Assembly: GCA_904502205.1 (NCBI GenBank)
Contig: CAJGDR010000007.1
Coordinates: 1-21,172 of the forward strand
Origin: an uncultured Bacilli bacterium
Lineage (GTDB): Bacteria > Bacillota_I > Bacilli_A > ML615J-28 > CAG-313
DNA: 21,172 nucleotides
Reading direction: 5' to 3'
A program made the translations under genes and the position numbers. Within the stretch, counting starts at the first letter, position 1. Every line of letters begins with the position of its first letter. The notes beneath the pieces are model-generated. The model ran no database searches. It had not been told where the DNA came from and worked only from the letters and a program-made list of their open reading frames with translations. Positions 1-7,136 of this stretch are shown here, one piece after another.

Positions 1-2259
1 AGAAAGTGATAAAACATCGACATTAGCTTTTAATTGTTTTATTTTTTCTTTGTGCAATACACCAAATCTTTGTTCTTCATCAATTATAAGCATTCCTAGA
101 TTTTTGAAATATATATCATTAGAAAGCAATCTATGTGTTCCAATAACTATATCTACATAACCTCTTTCTAGACCATCTAGAACTTTCTTTACATCTTTTG
201 CTTCTACAAAACGGTTTAAAAGTTCTACTCTCATTCCATATTTTTCAAATCTTTCTTTAAAAGAATGATAGTGTTGTCTAGTTAATACTGTTGTTGGAGC
301 AAGAACCGCAACTTGTTTTCCATTATCAACTGCCTTAAATGCCGCACGCATGGCAACTTCCGTCTTACCAAACCCTACATCCCCGCAAATAAGTCTATCA
401 ACCGGTCTTTCAGATTCCATATCTCTTTTTACATCTTCAATTGCTTTAATTTGATCAACTGTTTCGATATAATCAAAATCATTTTCAAACATAAGTTGTT
501 CATCAGAATCTTTTTTATATATATAACCTTTTAAACTTTCTCTTTTGGCTTGTGTTCTAATTAAATCTTTTGCTATAGCAATAAGTTTTTCTTTAACCTT
601 TGCCTTTTTCTTTTCCCATTCTTTAGTATTTAATTTTGTTAATTTCGGTACCTTATCAAAACTGCCTAAATATTTTTGTAATACATATACTTTTTCTACT
701 GGTACATATAATTTTCCATCTTCAGCATACTCAATCATTAAATAATCATTTTTACTTTTTTTGTTATCAATTGTTTTTATTCCTTTATATTGACCAATAC
801 CATAGTCTTGATGTACTACATAATCACCAATTGATAATTCTTCTTTGTTATATATCTGAATAGTTTTGTTTTGTTCTTGTGTATATTTAGATTTTTTATA
901 TATTTTGTTAGCTGCAAATTGTTTTGGTGTAATTATTTCAATATTCAATTCATAATCAACATAACCTAACGCATTATTAGAAGTTACAAGATTAATTTTA
1001 TTATGCCCAACAGAATCATTTAAGTTATATTTAATTTGTTCGCTATCTAACAAATCTTTAATTAATTTTAGTTTTGTATCATCATAATGTGTGACTATAT
1101 ATGTTTTATTAGTATTTAATTTGAATTCTTTTATCATGCTAGATAAATAGTTATTAAACTCCACATTATTTGATGTTTGTAAATCTATTGATACATCATA
1201 GTTTAATTCTTTATTTTCAACCCCAAAACTTTCGAAAAATAGATTTTTATCACTTATTGCGAGTATTTGCTTAAGTGTTTTGAAAAATTCCATATTTGGC
1301 ACAAATTTGGTGTTAGAAATATATTCATATAATTCATTATAGTTTATTTCTTCTTTATCTTTTGCTTTTAAATAGTTTGATACAACAATTATCTTATCAT
1401 CAATTAAATCAGTAAATGTTTGATACGTTGGATCAATGTATGGAAGATACAAATATAATTGATCCAATTGATAATGTTGTTCTATATTATTAATAACTCC
1501 GATTGTTTTATCATTATATAATTGTGTATTTAATATTCTTTCTTTAATAGCTGGTATTTCTTCATCGTTATAAACGATATCATAAAAAGGATATATATGT
1601 ACCTCATTTAATTTTTCAATACTTCTTTGAGTTGTTACATTAAAAACTTTAATATTATCAATTTCATTATCAAAAAATTCAATACGTACTGGATTATCTA
1701 TATTAATAGGATATATATCTACAACACTACCTCTCACACTATAAGTCCCAGGATTTTCAACAATTGTAACTTTTTGATATCCTCTGATAATTAAATCTTT
1801 TAATAATGTATCTCTATTATATATATCTTGTTTTTTTATTTTTAATATAGATTTCTTTAACTTTTCTTTATTTAAAACATTTCTAGTTATTCCTTCAACA
1901 GACGTAACAATAATTTGAGGAATATTATTTATTATTTTAAAAATAGTTTTAATTCTTTCAAGACGATATGTATTACTAGATGCAATAAGCTCACTCGCAA
2001 CCAATTCCTCAACAGGAAAAAAGCTGATTTGATCAGCTTCGGTTAATTCCAAGTAGTCTTCGTAGGCCTTACTTGCTTCAAAAATATTTGGATATACTAC
2101 AACAATTGTTTTATTTGTTTGACTAAATAACTTGAAAGTTAACAACTTTTGAATTGTATTTGCAGAATTATATATATATGCGTTTTTAGAATTTAATATT
2201 TGGTTAATTATCTTGTCATATTTTTGTTGACTATTAAAATATTTTACAATATCAAACAT
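1..2259 (-). CDS. mfd: Transcription-repair coupling factor Mfd, N-terminal 753 residues (cut by window edge)
   Basis: Mfd is a DNA translocase that removes RNA polymerase stalled at lesions and recruits UvrA for nucleotide excision repair. My reverse-strand translation is open from ATG at 2259 to base 1 (753 codons, no stop). It begins MFDIVKYFNS and shows a UvrB-like N-terminal module (GTYSVRGSVVDIYP, around residue 170). The RNA-polymerase-interacting domain starts near residue 474 (IGDYVVHQDYGIGQYKG). The helicase Walker A is GDVGFGKT at 626-633 and the DEEQ box is at 727-730. The fragment stops at VDVLSLS, just before the expected SATPIPRTL motif, so about a third of the protein lies outside the window. 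The start ATG overlaps the pth stop by one base (TAATG), so the two are probably translationally coupled. Identification is secure. Confidence 0.95.
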   Translation of the reverse strand, partial: MFDIVKYFNSQQKYDKIINQILNSKNAYIYNSANTIQKLLTFKLFSQTNKTIVVVYPNIFEASKAYEDYLELTEADQISFFPVEELVASELIASSNTYRLERIKTIFKIINNIPQIIVTSVEGITRNVLNKEKLKKSILKIKKQDIYNRDTLLKDLIIRGYQKVTIVENPGTYSVRGSVVDIYPINIDNPVRIEFFDNEIDNIKVFNVTTQRSIEKLNEVHIYPFYDIVYNDEEIPAIKERILNTQLYNDKTIGVINNIEQHYQLDQLYLYLPYIDPTYQTFTDLIDDKIIVVSNYLKAKDKEEINYNELYEYISNTKFVPNMEFFKTLKQILAISDKNLFFESFGVENKELNYDVSIDLQTSNNVEFNNYLSSMIKEFKLNTNKTYIVTHYDDTKLKLIKDLLDSEQIKYNLNDSVGHNKINLVTSNNALGYVDYELNIEIITPKQFAANKIYKKSKYTQEQNKTIQIYNKEELSIGDYVVHQDYGIGQYKGIKTIDNKKSKNDYLMIEYAEDGKLYVPVEKVYVLQKYLGSFDKVPKLTKLNTKEWEKKKAKVKEKLIAIAKDLIRTQAKRESLKGYIYKKDSDEQLMFENDFDYIETVDQIKAIEDVKRDMESERPVDRLICGDVGFGKTEVAMRAAFKAVDNGKQVAVLAPTTVLTRQHYHSFKERFEKYGMRVELLNRFVEAKDVKKVLDGLERGYVDIVIGTHRLLSNDIYFKNLGMLIIDEEQRFGVLHKEKIKQLKANVDVLSLS

Positions 2260-2807
2260 TAGTTATACCGATTCATTAAAAAGTCAATACCTTTTGCCAA
2301 ATAATCAAACATCAAAGTTGGCGCCATAGATATCGCTTCTTCAATTAATGGTCTTTCACTTGGTTTAAATTTACCAAGTACATGTTCTATATTATCAAAT
2401 GATCTACCAATACCAATTCTAATTCTTTTAAAATCTTGTGTTTGAATATGAGCTATAATTGATTTCATTCCATTATGCCCACCAGCAGATCCAAATTTAC
2501 GAATTCTTATTTTACCAACTTCTAAATCCATATCATCGTAAACAACAATTAATTCGCTTGGATCAATATTCCAATAATTTAATATTTTATTAACAGCATT
2601 ACCTGAATTATTCATATATGTAACAGGTTTTACTAATAAGTGTTTTTTACCATCTATATATATTTCAGCAATATACGCTTCTTTTTGTTTGTCTAAAACA
2701 AAAGTAGCTTTAAAGTTTTCTGCAAGTCTATCTACAAACATAAATCCTACATTATGTCTTGTTTGTTCATATTTTAATCCTGGATTACCAAGTCCTACAA
2801 TAACCAT
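2259..2807 (-). CDS. pth: Peptidyl-tRNA hydrolase Pth
   Basis: Pth cleaves peptidyl-tRNA released from stalled ribosomes and so recycles tRNA in the cytoplasm. The 182-residue length is normal for the bacterial family. Active-site landmarks are present: GLGNPG with Asn8, the catalytic His18 in TRHNVGF, MNNSG with Asn66, Asp91 in VYDDMD, and GGHNG with Asn112. The ATG at 2807 follows an AGAAGGG ribosome binding site. It lies 14 bp after folD and one base overlaps the mfd start. The pth-mfd order is common in Bacilli (B. subtilis spoVC-mfd). I see nothing odd in the protein. Confidence 0.97.
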   Translation of the reverse strand: MVIVGLGNPGLKYEQTRHNVGFMFVDRLAENFKATFVLDKQKEAYIAEIYIDGKKHLLVKPVTYMNNSGNAVNKILNYWNIDPSELIVVYDDMDLEVGKIRIRKFGSAGGHNGMKSIIAHIQTQDFKRIRIGIGRSFDNIEHVLGKFKPSERPLIEEAISMAPTLMFDYLAKGIDFLMNRYN

Positions 2808-2821
2808 ATTAACCCTTCTTT

Positions 2822-3661
2822 CTATTTTCTTTTATATGCGAGCAGTGTATTTGTTAATAACATTGCAATAGTTAGTGGACCAACTCCGCCTGGAACTGGT
2901 GTAATATATGATGCTTTTTGAGAAACACTTTCAAAATCTACATCACCACATAATCCATGCTCGTCTCTATTCATTCCAACATCAATAACAATCGCACCAT
3001 CTTTTACCATATCTTCAGTAATAAATTTTGTTTTACCTATTGCTACAACTAACAAATCTGCTTTATTTGTAACATTTTTTAAATCTCTTGTTTTAGAATG
3101 ACAAATAGTTACTGTTGCGTTTTTATCTAGTAACATCATACTCATTGGTTTACCAACAATATTACTTCTACCAACAACAACTGCGTTCATTCCTGTTATA
3201 TCTAAGTTATATGCTTCTAATAATTTAATAATTCCATAAGGCGTCGCACTTTTAAAGCAGTTTAACCCACTAAACAAGCGACCTTTGTTTTCTATTCCAA
3301 AACCATCAACATCTTTCAAATAACTAATTTTGTTAATAATTAATTGTTCGTCTATATGTTTAGGCAGCGGAAGTTGAACAATAATACCATCAACATCTGA
3401 ATCATTATTTAATTCATCAACTAATAAAAGTAATTCTTCTGTTGTTATAGTTTCTTCTTTTTTTATCAAAGTTGCTTTAATACCTGTATATTCACATGCT
3501 TTTATTTTATTTTTTACATATATTTGACTAGCCATAACATTGCCAACTAATACTATTGACAAATGTGGCGCTCTTTTATTTTGAGCAACAATTTCAGATA
3601 CATCTTGTTTTAAACTATCTTTTATGTCTTGAGAGACTTTTTTTCCATCTAATAAAATCAT
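2822..3661 (-). CDS. folD: Bifunctional methylenetetrahydrofolate dehydrogenase / methenyltetrahydrofolate cyclohydrolase FolD
   Basis: FolD interconverts 5,10-methylene-, methenyl- and 10-formyl-tetrahydrofolate, supplying one-carbon units for purines and initiator fMet-tRNA. The 279 residues include the catalytic Tyr48-x-x-x-Lys52 pair (YVKNK), the folate-site signature DGIIVQLPLP, the nucleotide-binding VVGRSNIVGKP and the C-terminal PVPGGVGPLTIAML. No Shine-Dalgarno sequence is visible before the ATG: the 15 bases upstream are mainly alternating A and T. A short inverted repeat (AGACAA/TTGTCT) spans the end of the preceding gene. Initiation may depend on coupling to that gene or be leaderless-like. 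It is followed 14 bp later by pth. Confidence 0.96.
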   Translation of the reverse strand: MILLDGKKVSQDIKDSLKQDVSEIVAQNKRAPHLSIVLVGNVMASQIYVKNKIKACEYTGIKATLIKKEETITTEELLLLVDELNNDSDVDGIIVQLPLPKHIDEQLIINKISYLKDVDGFGIENKGRLFSGLNCFKSATPYGIIKLLEAYNLDITGMNAVVVGRSNIVGKPMSMMLLDKNATVTICHSKTRDLKNVTNKADLLVVAIGKTKFITEDMVKDGAIVIDVGMNRDEHGLCGDVDFESVSQKASYITPVPGGVGPLTIAMLLTNTLLAYKRK

Positions 3662-3681
3662 ATATATATTTACAAGACAAA

Positions 3682-4167
3682 TTATTGTCTATCTTTCTGT
3701 TCATTTTGTTTTAGTTTTAGTTCTTTAGCGTATTCTATTGCATTTTCAAATAAAAGATCACAACTTTTACTTGTTGGATTATTTGCAATACAATTACTTT
3801 CTATATGTTCTTTTCTCAAAAATTTAATTATATCTTCTTTTGTTGGATTTTCTAAAGTGAATACAGCTTTGATAATATCTTTTAAATATATATTTCTACA
3901 ATAACATACAATATATTCGAAAAAATTACTTTTAAACCAAATCGGAACTTTTACTTCCGTTTTCTCAATTAAAACACCGGCATCATTAAAATATGCAACG
4001 TGGCAACCACCATTTAAGCATAAATAAAAACGATCATCTATTTTAATCTCTGTATCTGTTAAATTTAATACTGTAGCAGTCTCAACACCAATAGCAGTAG
4101 AACCACATATAGGACAAACTTTTCCACATGTTGATTGACACGTGCTACAATTTTTATCGCATTCCAT
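3682..4167 (-). CDS. CopZ N-terminal-domain-like [2Fe-2S]/zinc protein
   Basis: A small cysteine-rich protein resembling the N-terminal domain of Archaeoglobus-type CopZ, which holds a mononuclear zinc and a [2Fe-2S] cluster. From my recall of that family, the matching landmarks are CPICG near residue 19, CLNGGCHVAYFND (family: CP..CEVVYF), KVPIWFK, then VCYC followed by DIIKAV (a BFD-like cluster motif) and NCIANNPTSKSC at the end (family: C..NPsGrCC). An extra leader with CDKNCSTCQSTC precedes the domain, and the C-terminal heavy-metal-associated domain of true CopZ is absent. I chose the ATG at 4167 (161 residues) because GGAGG lies 8 bases before it; an upstream TTG at 4182 would put that site inside the gene. 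It is first in the folD-pth-mfd string. Role unknown: metal handling or redox is plausible. Family assignment is fairly confident; function is not. Confidence 0.75.
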   Translation of the reverse strand: MECDKNCSTCQSTCGKVCPICGSTAIGVETATVLNLTDTEIKIDDRFYLCLNGGCHVAYFNDAGVLIEKTEVKVPIWFKSNFFEYIVCYCRNIYLKDIIKAVFTLENPTKEDIIKFLRKEHIESNCIANNPTSKSCDLLFENAIEYAKELKLKQNEQKDRQ

Positions 4168-4184
4168 TTTTTTATCCTCCAAAA

Positions 4185-4215
4185 TTCATATTTTAAACTA
4201 TCACCACATATATAT
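4185..4215 (+). promoter_or_regulatory. Candidate sigma-E-like sporulation promoter of cwlJ-gerQ
   Basis: TTCATATT (4185-4192), a 14-bp gap and CATATATAT (4207-4215) resemble the mother-cell sigma-E pattern (CATATT, then CATACAAT-like). No convincing sigma-A -35 is visible. The start would fall near 4221, leaving a very short leader before GAGGTGAT and the ATG at 4235. B. subtilis cwlJ and gerQ are sigma-E genes, which fits. The region is so AT-rich that chance matches are likely. A TATCACC/GGTGATA inverted repeat (4199-4205, 4226-4232) also covers the ribosome binding site. Confidence 0.4.
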
Positions 4216-4234
4216 TATTACCTGAGGTGATAAT

Positions 4235-4651
4235 ATGGCTGTTGTTAAATATAACAACGAAGAAACAAAATTACTTGCAAGACTTATGAGAGCAGAAGCT
4301 GAAGGCGAAGGAGAACTAGGCATGTTAATGGTTGGTAACGTTGGAATAAATCGCGTTTTAGCAAACTGTTTAGATTTTACAAATATCAGAACAATCCGGC
4401 AAATGGTTTTTCAACGTCCCGGTGGTTTTGAAGCAACACTTAATTCGTATTTTTATCAAGCAGCAAGAAGTGTTGACATCAAACTAGCAAAAAGAGCCAT
4501 TAACGGTGAAAGATTCCATCCCGCAAGTCGTGCTTTATGGTTTTATAGTACATCTTCTGGTTGTGAACCTTCGTGGTGGGGCGCATGGAATACCGGAAAA
4601 TATAAGTCTCATTGTTTTTACACCCCAGTCGAAAGTGAAAATTGCTATTAG
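4235..4651 (+). CDS. cwlJ: Spore cortex-lytic enzyme CwlJ (Hydrolase_2 family)
   Basis: CwlJ degrades the muramic-delta-lactam-containing spore cortex during germination; in Bacillus it sits in the spore coat and needs GerQ. The 138-residue protein is a whole-length match to B. subtilis CwlJ (about 142 aa), with no signal peptide and no peptidoglycan-binding domain, which separates it from SleB. Recognisable blocks are LLARLMRAEAEGEG with the likely catalytic Glu21, MLMVGNVGINRVLANC, RTIRQMVFQ, FEATLNSYFYQAA, INGERFHPA and the end KSHCFYTP. The start has GAGGTGAT four bases upstream of the ATG. gerQ follows, its ribosome binding site overlapping the cwlJ stop. It reads toward the advancing replication fork, unlike most neighbours. 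Confidence 0.92.
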   Translation: MAVVKYNNEETKLLARLMRAEAEGEGELGMLMVGNVGINRVLANCLDFTNIRTIRQMVFQRPGGFEATLNSYFYQAARSVDIKLAKRAINGERFHPASRALWFYSTSSGCEPSWWGAWNTGKYKSHCFYTPVESENCY

Positions 4652-4662
4652 AAAGGAGTATT

Positions 4663-5016
4663 ATGACAATTAATTATCAATATCCCTATGGTTTTAATCA
4701 ACCATGTTTTGCACAAAGTCCAAATTATTTTCAAAGTCCAAATTTAATGTATCCACCTAACAATAACATCCCCTTTGAACAATCTTATGTGGAGAATATA
4801 TTAAGATTGAACCGCGGAAAAACAGCAACTGTATATATGAATTTCGAAAACAGTCAATGGGGTTCCAAGGTGTTTAAAGGTGAGATTACCGCTGCAGGTA
4901 AAGACCACATCATTTTAAAAGATTCACAAACCGGAATTACATATTTATTATTAACTATTTATTTATCTTATGTTGCGTTTGATTCAGATATTGAATACGA
5001 ATATCCATTTGCATAA
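4663..5016 (+). CDS. gerQ: Spore coat / germination protein GerQ
   Basis: GerQ is an inner-coat protein needed for CwlJ to localise and act in the spore. The C-terminal 80 residues match the GerQ domain closely: PFEQSYVENILRLNRGKTAT, VYMNFENSQW, KVFKGEITAAGKDHIILKD, then YLLLTIYLSYVAFD. I chose the ATG at 4663 (117 aa) with GAAAGGAG just upstream, not the TTG at 4642 inside cwlJ. The first 37 residues are rich in Tyr, Pro, Asn and Gln with a repeated QSPN and no lysine. B. subtilis GerQ is longer (about 181 aa) and has N-terminal lysines that transglutaminase Tgl cross-links, so that chemistry seems absent or different here. It is cotranscribed with cwlJ. Confidence 0.92.
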   Translation: MTINYQYPYGFNQPCFAQSPNYFQSPNLMYPPNNNIPFEQSYVENILRLNRGKTATVYMNFENSQWGSKVFKGEITAAGKDHIILKDSQTGITYLLLTIYLSYVAFDSDIEYEYPFA

Positions 5017-5029
5017 TATAACCTTACTT

Positions 5030-5074
5030 AATTAGTTTTATTTAATTTTAATTTTTGTTATAATAAAACTAATT
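5030..5074 (+). promoter_or_regulatory. Promoter of the HIT gene inside a 13-bp perfect inverted repeat
   Basis: An extended -10 (TGTTATAAT, with TATAAT at 5059-5064) lies 24 bp before the HIT start codon; the -35 is weak. A perfect 13-bp inverted repeat, AATTAGTTTTATT (5030-5042) and AATAAAACTAATT (5062-5074), has one arm over the -35 region and the other over the predicted transcription start, ending against GGAGG. It could be an operator, or a hairpin in transcripts reading through from gerQ (weak terminator, no U-tract). Confidence 0.55.
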
Positions 5075-5087
5075 GGAGGTAATATAT

Positions 5088-5486
5088 ATGTGCGTTTTTT
5101 GCAAAATTGTAAATGGTGAAATCCCAAGTTTTAAAATATATGAATCAGAACACGCTTTAGCATTTTTAGATATTTCTCAAAATACTGTAGGTCATACATT
5201 GGTTATTCCAAAACAACATGTAAATAATGTTTTTGAATTAGATAGTGAAACTGGAAAAGAAGTATTTGATGCTGTTTTAAAAACAGTTCAAATTTTAAAA
5301 GATAAACTTCAAATTGAAAATGTTAATCTTTTAAATAACAATGGTTCTTTAGCAGGTCAAGTCGTTGAACATTACCATATTCATATCATTCCTAGATATG
5401 GCAATGATGAATGTTATTTTAAAGAATCACCACACGAGCCAAATTTTGAAGAATTAGCTAAGCTTCATAAGCAAATTACATTATAA
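5088..5486 (+). CDS. HIT-family nucleotide hydrolase (Hit/HinT-like)
   Basis: Histidine-triad proteins hydrolyse nucleoside phosphoramidates, aminoacyl-adenylates or related AMP conjugates. The 132-residue protein has the triad HYHIHII (His95, 97, 99, the middle of the catalytic set) and the N-terminal zinc-type pair CVFC (residues 2-5), as in B. subtilis Hit. NNNGSLAGQVVEHYHIHIIP is a classic family block. I chose the ATG at 5088, with GGAGG nine bases upstream, over an in-frame TTG at 5073 that lies before that site. It has its own promoter and a terminator shared with the convergent serS. Physiological substrate unknown. Confidence 0.93.
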   Translation: MCVFCKIVNGEIPSFKIYESEHALAFLDISQNTVGHTLVIPKQHVNNVFELDSETGKEVFDAVLKTVQILKDKLQIENVNLLNNNGSLAGQVVEHYHIHIIPRYGNDECYFKESPHEPNFEELAKLHKQITL

Positions 5487-5505
5487 TTATACTAATATAA
5501 TTAAG

Positions 5506-5535
5506 AGTTCCTTTTTTATCAAAAGGAACTTTTTT
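5506..5535. terminator. Rho-independent terminator between HIT gene and serS
   Basis: AGTTCCTTTT (5506-5515) pairs with AAAAGGAACT (5521-5530) across a 5-nt loop, followed by TTTTT. It serves the plus-strand HIT gene well. On the minus strand the U-tract is poorer, so termination of serS is possible but weaker. Confidence 0.85.
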
Positions 5536-5536
5536 A

Positions 5537-6814
5537 TTATTTGATATATTCTAAACCACCCATGTATGGTCTTAAAACTTCTGGAACTTTAATTGATCCA
5601 TCTTCTTGTAAATGGTTTTCAAGAAGTGCAATAAGCATTCTTGGAGGTGCTACCACAGTGTTATTTAATGTATGAGCAAAATAGTTGCCATTTTCTCCTT
5701 TAATTCTAATGCCAAGACGTCTAGCTTGTGCATCACCTAAGTTAGAACAACTACCAACTTCAAAATATTTCTTTTGTCTTGGACTCCAAGCTTCTACATC
5801 GATACTCTTAACTTTTAAATCAGCTAAGTCACCGCTACAACACTCAAGTGTTCTCACAGGAATTTCCATACTTACAAATAATTCAACTGTGTATTGATAT
5901 AATTTTTCAAACCATTCTTTTGATTGTTCTGGTTCACATACAACAATCATTTCTTGTTTTTCAAATTGGTGAATACGATACACACCTCTTTCTTCAATAC
6001 CGTGTGCGCCTTTTTCTTTTCTGAAACATGGTGAATAACTAGTTAATGTATAAGGTAATTTAGCCTTATCATTAATTGTATCAATAAATTTACCAATCAT
6101 TGAATGTTCACTAGTACCAATTAAATATAAATCTTCACCTTCAATTTTGTACATCATTGCATCCATTTCAGCAAAACTCATAACTCCTGTTACAACATCA
6201 CTTCTAATCATAAAAGGTGGAATACAATATGTAAAACCTTTATTAATCATAAAGTCTCTTGCATATGATAAAACTGCTGAATGAAGTCTTGCAATATTTC
6301 CCATCAAATAATAAAAACCATTACCTGATACCTTTCTTGCACCATCAAGGTCAATACCATTAACTTTTTCAATAATATCTAAATGATAAGGAATTTCAAA
6401 ATTTGGAACTTTAGGTTCTAAATATCTTTGCACTTCAACGTTTTCACTATCATCTTTACCAATCGGAACAGTTGAATCAATAATATTTGGAATAGTCATC
6501 ATAATCTTTTTAAGTTTAGCAGAAAGTTCAGCTTCTTCTTTTTCTAAAGAAACTAGTTTTTCATTAATTTCAACTACTTCTTGTTTGATTTTCATTGCTT
6601 CTTCTTGACGTTTTTCTCGCATCAACTTTCCAATTTCACCACTTGCGCTATTTCTTTTTGCACGAAGGATATCACCTTCTTGTTTTACATCTCTAATTTT
6701 AACATCAAGTTCAATAGCTTCGTCAACTAATGGTAATTTAGCATCTTGAAATTTTTTCTTAATATTTTCTTTAACGATTTCTGGATTTGTTCTTAAAAAT
6801 TTAATATCTAACAT
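5537..6814 (-). CDS. serS: Seryl-tRNA synthetase
   Basis: Charges tRNA-Ser with serine (class II synthetase). The 425 residues comprise an N-terminal antiparallel coiled-coil arm (about 30-105), which grips the tRNA-Ser long variable arm, and the catalytic domain. Visible are TSEH (234-237), motif 2 as CFRKEKGAHGIEERGVYR (263-280), HQFEKQEMI, GSCSN (354-358) and motif 3 PPRMLIALLEN (390-400), ending PEVLRPYMGG. Motif 2 differs from the usual bacterial form (FR.EAGSAGRDTRG), and the ECCSGDLADLKVKSIDVEAW block also looks unlike B. subtilis SerRS, so it belongs to a divergent SerRS lineage. AGGAGA precedes the ATG. The serine T-box upstream independently confirms specificity. Confidence 0.96.
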   Translation of the reverse strand: MLDIKFLRTNPEIVKENIKKKFQDAKLPLVDEAIELDVKIRDVKQEGDILRAKRNSASGEIGKLMREKRQEEAMKIKQEVVEINEKLVSLEKEEAELSAKLKKIMMTIPNIIDSTVPIGKDDSENVEVQRYLEPKVPNFEIPYHLDIIEKVNGIDLDGARKVSGNGFYYLMGNIARLHSAVLSYARDFMINKGFTYCIPPFMIRSDVVTGVMSFAEMDAMMYKIEGEDLYLIGTSEHSMIGKFIDTINDKAKLPYTLTSYSPCFRKEKGAHGIEERGVYRIHQFEKQEMIVVCEPEQSKEWFEKLYQYTVELFVSMEIPVRTLECCSGDLADLKVKSIDVEAWSPRQKKYFEVGSCSNLGDAQARRLGIRIKGENGNYFAHTLNNTVVAPPRMLIALLENHLQEDGSIKVPEVLRPYMGGLEYIK

Positions 6815-6836
6815 AATGTTTCTCCTTTTTGAATAT

Positions 6837-7060
6837 AAAAAAATCCCTGTTGAAATTCAACAGGGACGAACTTTTTTAGTCCGCGGTGCCACCCTCATTA
6901 GAGTTACCTCTCACTTTTATAGTAGATTACGGTCTACAGCCGGAGCTTTTTTCAAAGTCACCTCAGAGGTAGATTCACTAAAACATCATTAATAGTTCGC
7001 ACCTTACACTATCTCTCTGAAAAATCCTTTTTAGTTACTATTCCTCTTCATTGGTTTTAC
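6837..7060 (-). promoter_or_regulatory. Serine T-box leader of serS (with terminator)
   Basis: A T-box riboswitch senses uncharged tRNA. On the minus strand the conserved T-box AGGGTGGCACCGCG (6882-6895) is followed by an intrinsic terminator, TCCCTGTTGA / TCAACAGGGA (6844-6866) plus seven Ts (6837-6843). The terminator's left arm can instead pair with the T-box (AGGG with TCCCT) as antiterminator. In the distal side of Stem I, GAA-TCT-AC holds the specifier TCT, a serine codon, at 6971-6973. The variable base in TGGN is C, matching the G73 discriminator of tRNA-Ser. Low charged tRNA-Ser would therefore raise serS transcription. Confidence 0.95.
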
Positions 7061-7066
7061 TTAATC

Positions 7067-7095
7067 ATTATATATTATTGTATTCTAAAAGTCAA
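7067..7095 (-). promoter_or_regulatory. Sigma-A promoter of the serS T-box transcript
   Basis: On the minus strand TTGACT (7090-7095), a 17-bp spacer and TATAAT (7067-7072) form a near-consensus promoter at the expected distance before the leader. Confidence 0.85.
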
Positions 7096-7104
7096 ATTTT
7101 ATGC

Positions 7105-7136
7105 AAAATAAGTGGAGTATAAACTCCACTTATTTT
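7105..7136 (-). terminator. Terminator hairpin after gyrA
   Basis: A 14-bp perfect stem, AAAATAAGTGGAGT and its complement, with a TTAT loop begins inside the gyrA stop codon; the stem ends in TTATTTT. It separates the gyrase operon from the serS promoter 10 bp downstream. Confidence 0.8.

Noticed and set aside
313..863. Plus-strand open frames over the mfd region
   Set aside because: They are antisense shadows of the continuous Mfd reading frame, which has clear family motifs.
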